A DNA stretch of 64,000 nt from NCBI GenBank assembly GCA_016281335.1, contig JAEEIK010000082.1, positions 1 to 64,000 of the forward strand, given 5' to 3'. This document shows, in pieces, positions 57,032 through 64,000 of the stretch (positions within the stretch are counted from its first letter, which is position 1; every line of letters starts with the position of its first letter). The stretch is from Lachnospiraceae bacterium (lineage in GTDB: Bacteria; Bacillota; Clostridia; Lachnospirales; Lachnospiraceae). The notes under the pieces were generated by a model. That model was not told the DNA's origin and made no database searches. It saw only the letters and a program-made list of their open reading frames with translations. A program made the position numbers and the translations under genes.

Positions 57032-59562
57032 TCCTCACGTATCGCATAAGCCATCAGTTTTAGTCCCTCCGTTTCGGAGAGTTTTTCAAGCTCTGCTCTG
57101 CTTACCTTATACACTTCCCCGTTTTCCGGATCCATGACTACCACTGCTATCTCATTATAACCTATAAGCAGCCTCGCGCCATCATCCGTTTCCATGAATA
57201 CCGGTTTCTCATTTCCTATGAAGTATATCGCCGCATCCAGTCTGCATCCCGAGATATCGATGGGTTCACAGTTCTCTATCATCTCGGAGATGACTTCTGC
57301 GGGACTCAAACCGCTTCTTACCCTGTATCTGCTCTCATCCTGCACGCCTTCGAATTTGAGTATCTCATCCAGGCAGGCGCTGATACGGTCATTTTTATCC
57401 TCCGATACAGCCGCTTTCCCCTTGATCGCCATTATCTGATTCTTAAGCGGGAGCGTCATCCTGCGATAGATCTGCTGCCCCCTGGAATTCCTCAGGGTAC
57501 CGATCTCCGACATCGCCACGTCCACCGCTTCGTAGGCGTCTTCATATACCTTACTGAGATGCCCGTACTGATACAGCAGGTAATAATCTTTTTTCAGATT
57601 TTCCTCAGGCTGTGCCCTTCTCTCACCCTCGAACAGCACCTGCCTGGGTTCCATTATCTTCAGGCTCTCTGTCCTGACCTCACTCTTTAAAGCTATCTGG
57701 ACCATGGTCTCATACTTTTCCGTGACCACGGTCTCTATCACATTCCTTCCCGAAGAATTGCTCCGGTTATTGAGTATCTGGTCATCCGGAGCCGGTTCGT
57801 ATCCGCTTCCGGATTTTTTCATACGTTTAAGCCTCATCATCCCTTCTTCGGGAAAGGCTTCGGTCACATACATGCCTTCGCTTTCATACTGCTTCTGCAA
57901 TACGTTCTGGCTGTTGACTATACATAGCCTGTACATCGGGAAGATGGTATGTCCCACTTTATCTTTCGTTACATCCGAAGCTTTAGCCACTCCGTAGATC
58001 GCGTCCTCGCCGAAGAAACCAAGGGGCATCAGCAGTTCCCCGCTTCCTGCCGTTACGGTCTTTCTCGTGCCTGTCTGCATATCCATGAGCACCAGTTCTT
58101 TTGATGCATACAGATCTTCAGCTTCACTCCATATTGCCATCCTTGATGATTCGGAAGCTGCAAAACCTTTGAGCTTCAGTCCTTCGGCAATGATCTTTAT
58201 GTTATTGTCCTTTATCTCCAGTAGCCTGTCTTTCAGCACCATATAGGTACTGCTCTTGGTATTTACAAAGCAGAGCCTGTTCACCTCATAGGAGAGCAGT
58301 TCGAAACAGCCGTCATAACTTATAAACTGCTTTTCCTCCACGGTATTCAGCGCGGAATCATAATAGTATACCGCCAGTCCCATGCGCCCCTCATTGAGCC
58401 CGCAGTTCATATAACCGTATACCACAAAGGTCACATTACCGCCTTCATCTATGCGTATGATCCTGATCTCATGCTTATCGGAAGTTTCCCTCCTGTCCTT
58501 TATATCCTTATGATAGAAACCGAATACGTCAGAAAGCCTGTTGTTCATCACATCATAAACAAAAAGATGTCTGGCATTCACAAAGGCAAAACGGCTTCCG
58601 TCATTGCTTTCTTTCTTATTGATCTCCGTATCCCTGATGCCCAGTATTATCTTGCTGTTTATCACCGGCGACTTAGAGGTTTCAAATACCTGTTCCATTG
58701 TCCTGTGATAATCCAGCAGATGCATCCTCTCCTGGCCCACACGTATCCTGAAATACTCGTTAACTTCATAATACACCGGTTCGTCTCCGGTGGAAACCAT
58801 ATAATCAAGGATGATCTCGGCAAGCTCTTTATCCATCTCTTTTATCGAAGCCTTTACGCCGGTTACTCTTTCGGCTCCCAGATCTCCCCAGGTGATCTGG
58901 GACAGACTTGAATGTATGTCAACATTCGCAAAGCTGGAGTTATCACCCTGGGCATTGCTTTCCAGGTATACCGGCAGCTCCTGCGCGGCATTCTCCCCAA
59001 AAGTACTGTTGCTGAAAAAATAGGCGAATTCAAGCATCTTCTCGGCTTCGCATTCATCATTTCTTATCACATGGGTAAAATAATAAAGCTCCGTGCCGTT
59101 TTCCAGCGTAAGATTGATCCTGAGTCCGTACTCAACCCCGCTGTTTATCAGATCCTTGAGTACTATGTCTCCGGTGACCGCATCCCCTGCCACCACATAA
59201 TTATACAGCTTGGTATCTTCTATGAGTCTTCCTTCTCCGAGAGATCTTAACTGGTAGGATATGCTGTCTATCTTATTCCCGTAGGAATCTATGCGGAACT
59301 GTATGTTCCTGTCTGCCCCTATGGGTGTCAGGTGATCCCTCATCCTGGCCGGATCCATATCCATCACATACCCCTGCATCTGATTGTAATCCATGCCATT
59401 CATGGTAAGAGTCACAAGCGGATAGATGGGATCAGCCATCTCCATGGTCATATCGGTATTGCCTCTGTTTAAGAGTTTTCCCATCAGAAAAAGCGACAGC
59501 AGGAATACTGCCACGCAATACACTATCCTGATTATCGATTTACTGATCTTCTTTCCTGTCAT
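57028..59562 (-). CDS. Large membrane-anchored protein of unknown function
   Basis: This 844-residue protein has one N-terminal membrane helix (about 10-27, IVYCVAVFLLSLFLMGKLL) and a large extracellular part that is mostly beta-rich. Repeated short strand-turn units in the middle suggest a propeller-like fold (NNRLSDVFGFY, GNVTFVVYGYM, SSTYMVLKDRLLEI). A helical C-terminal part ends AELEKLSETEGLKLMAYAIREE. I do not recognise a family. It overlaps the NlpC/P60 gene by four bases, so a role at the cell wall, such as control of that hydrolase, is inferred from position only. The ribosome site is poor and the atp terminator ends just upstream. Confidence 0.75.
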   Translation of the reverse strand: MTGKKISKSIIRIVYCVAVFLLSLFLMGKLLNRGNTDMTMEMADPIYPLVTLTMNGMDYNQMQGYVMDMDPARMRDHLTPIGADRNIQFRIDSYGNKIDSISYQLRSLGEGRLIEDTKLYNYVVAGDAVTGDIVLKDLINSGVEYGLRINLTLENGTELYYFTHVIRNDECEAEKMLEFAYFFSNSTFGENAAQELPVYLESNAQGDNSSFANVDIHSSLSQITWGDLGAERVTGVKASIKEMDKELAEIILDYMVSTGDEPVYYEVNEYFRIRVGQERMHLLDYHRTMEQVFETSKSPVINSKIILGIRDTEINKKESNDGSRFAFVNARHLFVYDVMNNRLSDVFGFYHKDIKDRRETSDKHEIRIIRIDEGGNVTFVVYGYMNCGLNEGRMGLAVYYYDSALNTVEEKQFISYDGCFELLSYEVNRLCFVNTKSSTYMVLKDRLLEIKDNNIKIIAEGLKLKGFAASESSRMAIWSEAEDLYASKELVLMDMQTGTRKTVTAGSGELLMPLGFFGEDAIYGVAKASDVTKDKVGHTIFPMYRLCIVNSQNVLQKQYESEGMYVTEAFPEEGMMRLKRMKKSGSGYEPAPDDQILNNRSNSSGRNVIETVVTEKYETMVQIALKSEVRTESLKIMEPRQVLFEGERRAQPEENLKKDYYLLYQYGHLSKVYEDAYEAVDVAMSEIGTLRNSRGQQIYRRMTLPLKNQIMAIKGKAAVSEDKNDRISACLDEILKFEGVQDESRYRVRSGLSPAEVISEMIENCEPIDISGCRLDAAIYFIGNEKPVFMETDDGARLLIGYNEIAVVVMDPENGEVYKVSRAELEKLSETEGLKLMAYAIREE

Positions 59563-59588
59563 TTACCTGCTAAGAGGGGCTCAAAAAT

Positions 59589-59616
59589 CATCCCCTCCAT
59601 ATTTATGGAGGGGATG
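59589..59616 (-). terminator. Terminator of the ATP synthase operon
   Basis: A 12-13-bp perfect stem (CATCCCCTCCAT and complement, 59589-59616) with a 2-4-nt loop is followed on the minus strand by ATTTTTGA, just after the atpC stop. Confidence 0.92.
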
Positions 59617-59622
59617 AAAAGT

Positions 59623-60021
59623 TTACTTTAATGTGTTGATCCTTGCGATTGAACGCTTCAGCGCAGTCTCGGCCCTGTCCATGTCCACGTCGTCTCCCCT
59701 GGCTGCGATACGCTCTCTGGCGCGCTCGCCTGCAGACTCCGCTCTTTCCATGTCTATCTCCTCCGGCCACTCTATCAGCTCGGCAAGTATGGTGACCTTG
59801 TCCTGGAGCACTTCCGCAAAACCGGCATGCAGCGCAGCCTTCCTTACTCCGTCTCCCTCGGTTATCACCAGCACTCCGGGCTGTATTATCACCGTGGTAG
59901 GCACATGTTTTTTATATATTCCGATCTCACCCTCAGTGGTGTTGAACTCAACCATCTCCACGTCACCATCATAGAAAACACGGTCAGGTGTGATCACCTT
60001 TAATCTGAACATTTCCGCCAT
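59623..60021 (-). CDS. atpC: ATP synthase F1 epsilon subunit
   Basis: This 132-residue protein has the beta-sandwich start FRLKVITPDRVFYDGDVEMVEFNTTEGEIGI and a C-terminal helical pair (RAESAGERARERIA). It links the central stalk to regulation of rotation. It is the last gene of the F-type operon, two nt after atpD, and is followed by a strong terminator. Confidence 0.95.
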   Translation of the reverse strand: MAEMFRLKVITPDRVFYDGDVEMVEFNTTEGEIGIYKKHVPTTVIIQPGVLVITEGDGVRKAALHAGFAEVLQDKVTILAELIEWPEEIDMERAESAGERARERIAARGDDVDMDRAETALKRSIARINTLK

Positions 60022-60023
60022 TT

Positions 60024-61433
<1,410 letters not shown>

Positions 61434-61436
61434 TTA

Positions 61437-62324
61437 TTAACTGATTGCATCTGCTCCGGCAATGATCTCCGTAAGTTCGGTGGTGATCTTGCCCTGTCTT
61501 GCCCTGTTGTACATCAGCGCCAGATGATCTATCATCTCTGCCGCATTGTTTGTTGCATTATCCATGGCCTGCATGCGGGCTCCGTTCTCCGAAGCCTGGG
61601 CTTCGATCAGCGCTCCGTATATCAGGCTCGAAACATACTTGGGTATGATGAGGTTTAAGGCTTCCTCATCTTCGGGTTCAAAATTCATGGGAGCAGCAGG
61701 CTCTTCGGCTTTGCTTACTTCCTCCTCTTCTCCTTCAACAGCTTCCTTTTCACCCATCTCTATGGGAAGGAGCTTGAGCATGGTAGGTACATGGCTCACC
61801 GTATTCTTAAAATTGGTGTATGCCAGGTATATCTCCCTTATCTCACCCTTTTCATATGCCTTCAGCAGCTCGTCGGTAACCTTTATACCGTCTCTGTAGT
61901 TAGGCGCTTCTATGGCTTCCGAATAGTCCGTCATCACTTCATAGCCATATCTCTTCATGGCATCCTTGCCCTTTTTTCCTATGGCATAGATAACGGTGTC
62001 ATCTTTCTGAAAATCCGGATCCCTGGTCACCAGCTTTATCATGTTGGAATTGTATCCGCCTGCAAGACCTTTGTTCGAAGTGATCAGGACCACTGCTTTC
62101 TTACCGGTTTCACCTGTCTTTAAAAACGGATGGTCTATTCCCTCTGCCTTAGCCAATATGCACGTCACAGTATCGTAAATGGCATGGAAGTAATTCTTTG
62201 AAAGCTCTGCCCTCTGCTTGGCGCGCTGCAGCTTCACCGTAGATACCAGCTTCATGGCCTTGGTGATCTGCTGCGTGCTCTCTATACTGCTCTTACGTCT
62301 TTTGATGTCTCTCATCGACGCCAT
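61437..62324 (-). CDS. atpG: ATP synthase F1 gamma subunit
   Basis: This 295-residue central-stalk subunit has KRRKSSIESTQQITKAMKLVSTVKLQRA at the start, ITSNKGLAGGYN, and the C-terminal helix ENGARMQAMDNATNNAAEMI...YNRARQGKITTELTEIIAGA. A very acidic insert (about 191-221, Glu-rich) interrupts the middle. It is not part of the core fold and may be clade-specific. Confidence 0.95.
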   Translation of the reverse strand: MASMRDIKRRKSSIESTQQITKAMKLVSTVKLQRAKQRAELSKNYFHAIYDTVTCILAKAEGIDHPFLKTGETGKKAVVLITSNKGLAGGYNSNMIKLVTRDPDFQKDDTVIYAIGKKGKDAMKRYGYEVMTDYSEAIEAPNYRDGIKVTDELLKAYEKGEIREIYLAYTNFKNTVSHVPTMLKLLPIEMGEKEAVEGEEEEVSKAEEPAAPMNFEPEDEEALNLIIPKYVSSLIYGALIEAQASENGARMQAMDNATNNAAEMIDHLALMYNRARQGKITTELTEIIAGADAIS

Positions 62325-62339
62325 ATCATCAATACCTCA

Positions 62340-63842
62340 TTAAAAATCTGCTTTGAAATCCTCGATAGCCTTGATCAGCTTCTCCTCGATCTCAGGCTTC
62401 ATTTCTTTATCCCTGCGGATAGCCTCGGGGATCTCCGCATACTTTGTATCTATGAACTCAAAGAGCTCGGTCTCAAATCTGAGCACATCTTCCACGGGTA
62501 TATCAAGAAGATACTTCTTGGTAGCCGCATAGATGATGATGATCTGATACTCTACAGGCATGGGCTTGTACTGGGGCTGTTTGAGCATCTCACGTATACG
62601 CTCGCCCTGTGCCAGACGCTCCTTGGTATCGGCATCCAGCTCCGAACCGAACTGTGAGAAAGCTGCCAGCTCTCTGTACTGCGCCAGCTCCAGACGTATG
62701 GGACCGGCGATCTTCTTCATAGCCTTTATCTGAGCGGAACCACCAACTCGGGACACGGACAGGCCGGCGTTGATAGCCGGACGGAAACCGGAGTTGAACA
62801 TTTCGGTCTCCAGATATATCTGGCCGTCGGTTATGGAGATAACGTTGGTAGGTATGTAAGCCGAAACGTCACCTGCCTGGGTCTCTATAATAGGCAGAGC
62901 CGTAAGAGAACCTCCGCCGTAATCGCTGTTCATGCGGGCTGCACGTTCAAGCAGTCTTGAGTGCAGATAGAATACGTCACCGGGATAAGCCTCACGTCCG
63001 GGCGGACGTCTCAGCAGCAGTGACAGTGTACGGTATGCGGTTGCATGCTTGCTTAAGTCATCATAGATAACAAGCACGTCCTCACCGTTCTCCATCCACT
63101 CCTCACCTATGGCGCAGCCTGAATAAGGAGCTATATACTGAAGGGGAGCCAGTTCGGAAGCGGTAGCTGCAACTATGGTAGTGTATGCCATTGCACCGTG
63201 TTCTTCCAGTGTCTTGACTATAGATGCCACGGTTGAAGCCTTCTGGCCTATGGCAACATAGATACACTTAACGTTCTGGCCCTTCTGATTTATTATCGTG
63301 TCTATCGCGATAGCTGTCTTACCTGTCTGACGGTCACCGATTATCAGCTCACGCTGGCCTCTTCCTATGGGCACCATGGAGTCGATAGCCTTGATACCTG
63401 TCTGAAGGGGCGTATCAACCGACTGTCTCGTGATAACGCCGCTTGCGACTCTCTCTATCTGACGGAATTTCGTGGTCGCTATGGGGCCTTTGCCGTCTAT
63501 GGGCTGACCCAGCGCATTTACTACACGTCCGAGCATCTCATCGCCTACAGGCACCTCAACCACGCGGCCTGTAGTCTTTACGGTATCGCCCTCGTTGATG
63601 TTGCGTTCAGCACCGAGGAGCACGGCGCCCACGTTATCTTCCTCCAGGTTCATGACCATGCCGTATACTTCTCCGGGGAATTCCAGCAGCTCACCCTGCA
63701 TGGCTTTCTCAAGCCCGTGAACCCTGGCGATACCGTCAGCCACCTGGATAACGGTACCTACTTCGGAGACCTCAAGTTTATCGGCATATCGCTTGATCTG
63801 TTCCTTGATAACCGAACTGATTTCTTCTGGTCTTAAATTCAT
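62340..63842 (-). CDS. atpA: ATP synthase F1 alpha subunit
   Basis: This 500-residue nucleotide-binding, non-catalytic subunit has [15 protein letters not shown] at the start, the P-loop [14 protein letters not shown], and [42 protein letters not shown]. The start ATG lies just after AAGGA. Gene order atpH-A-G-D-C is the usual one. Confidence 0.97.
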   Translation of the reverse strand: MNLRPEEISSVIKEQIKRYADKLEVSEVGTVIQVADGIARVHGLEKAMQGELLEFPGEVYGMVMNLEEDNVGAVLLGAERNINEGDTVKTTGRVVEVPVGDEMLGRVVNALGQPIDGKGPIATTKFRQIERVASGVITRQSVDTPLQTGIKAIDSMVPIGRGQRELIIGDRQTGKTAIAIDTIINQKGQNVKCIYVAIGQKASTVASIVKTLEEHGAMAYTTIVAATASELAPLQYIAPYSGCAIGEEWMENGEDVLVIYDDLSKHATAYRTLSLLLRRPPGREAYPGDVFYLHSRLLERAARMNSDYGGGSLTALPIIETQAGDVSAYIPTNVISITDGQIYLETEMFNSGFRPAINAGLSVSRVGGSAQIKAMKKIAGPIRLELAQYRELAAFSQFGSELDADTKERLAQGERIREMLKQPQYKPMPVEYQIIIIYAATKKYLLDIPVEDVLRFETELFEFIDTKYAEIPEAIRRDKEMKPEIEEKLIKAIEDFKADF

Positions 63843-63881
63843 GGTTCCTTAACCTTTCTAAATATTTGTAGCGGGAGCTTT

Positions 63882-64000
63882 TCAGGCTATCTGCACCTGA
63901 ACAAGTTCCCTCTTTATATCTTCCAGTCTGGTACGTATGCTGGAGTCCACCACGTGATCCCCCAGTCTTATTATCACGCCTCCGATAATGGCCTTATCAA
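63882..64000 (-). CDS. atpH: ATP synthase F1 delta subunit, C-terminal end
   Basis: The gene is cut by the right edge; the last 38 codons are visible. They read IIGGVIIRLGDHVVDSSIRTRL and end ELVQVQIA, a clear match to the conserved end of the delta subunit that links F1 to the peripheral stalk. The stop is at 63882-63884, 39 nt before atpA. Confidence 0.92.
   Translation of the reverse strand, partial: DKAIIGGVIIRLGDHVVDSSIRTRLEDIKRELVQVQIA

Overview
The window looks like a chromosomal segment of an anaerobic, plant-polysaccharide-using member of the Lachnospiraceae (Clostridia). Supporting features are NfnAB, a reverse-type rubrerythrin, IorAB with a PaaK-type ligase, cytosolic GH5/GH9/GH31 enzymes with a cellobiose-2-epimerase-like protein, a YesM-type sugar two-component system, a FapA (DUF342) protein with short repeats, ClpA with ClpS, and the Firmicutes yaaO-yaaR-holB-yaaT gene order. 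This placement is inference from gene content. I found no rRNA, tRNA, CRISPR array, insertion sequence, prophage or clear frameshift. Coding density is high. The longest gene-free stretch is about 270 bases, at 27127-27397, and it is not empty.

Layout, nearly all on the minus strand. 1-4.8 kb: nfnB (cut by the window edge), nfnA, rubrerythrin, clpA, clpS and a small membrane protein. 4.8-9.4 kb: argC and a heterodimeric ABC exporter. 9.5-17.7 kb: a carbohydrate importer (two binding lipoproteins, two permeases, no ATPase) with its response regulator, sensor kinase and a DUF454 protein. 17.8-19.7 kb: a small unknown protein, an HTH-HD regulator, and a divergent MazEF-like pair. 19.7-27.1 kb: GH5, ACT, paaK, iorB, iorA, cellobiose 2-epimerase, HAD phosphatase and a prepilin-like protein. 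27.2-30.4 kb: thrH (plus) behind a cloverleaf-like leader, trmB (minus), and a D,D-carboxypeptidase (plus). 30.4-34.0 kb: HD-GYP regulator, FapA-like and YcxB-like proteins. 34.2-39.5 kb (plus): a 1208-residue J-like/TPR protein and an HscC-type Hsp70. 39.5-49.5 kb: GH31, GH9, O-acetylhomoserine sulfhydrylase, rqcP, HU, a PEGA lipoprotein, cca, a DegT-type aminotransferase and acyl carrier protein. 49.6-59.6 kb: rsmI, a TrmN6-like methyltransferase, ricT, holB, yaaR, a guanylate-kinase-like protein, a Lys/Arg/Orn decarboxylase, an NlpC/P60 hydrolase and a large membrane-anchored unknown. 59.6-64 kb: atpC, D, G, A and the 3' end of atpH.

The sugar genes form a plausible uptake and use system. 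Oligosaccharides are bound by lipoproteins under two-component control, then cut in the cytosol by GH9, GH31 and GH5 and epimerised by the cellobiose epimerase. IorAB, PaaK and ACT form an aromatic 2-oxo-acid oxidation module, and NfnAB links ferredoxin, NADH and NADPH pools.

The parts most worth a second look are: (1) fully overlapping divergent promoters sharing one palindrome between an HTH plus RelA/SpoT-like HD protein and a MazEF-like pair; (2) a 131-nt four-way-junction RNA fold that begins at the predicted thrH transcription start; (3) an HscC chaperone translationally coupled to a giant TPR protein whose J-like domain lacks a strict HPD; and (4) several promoters placed so close to the start codon that the mRNAs should be leaderless.
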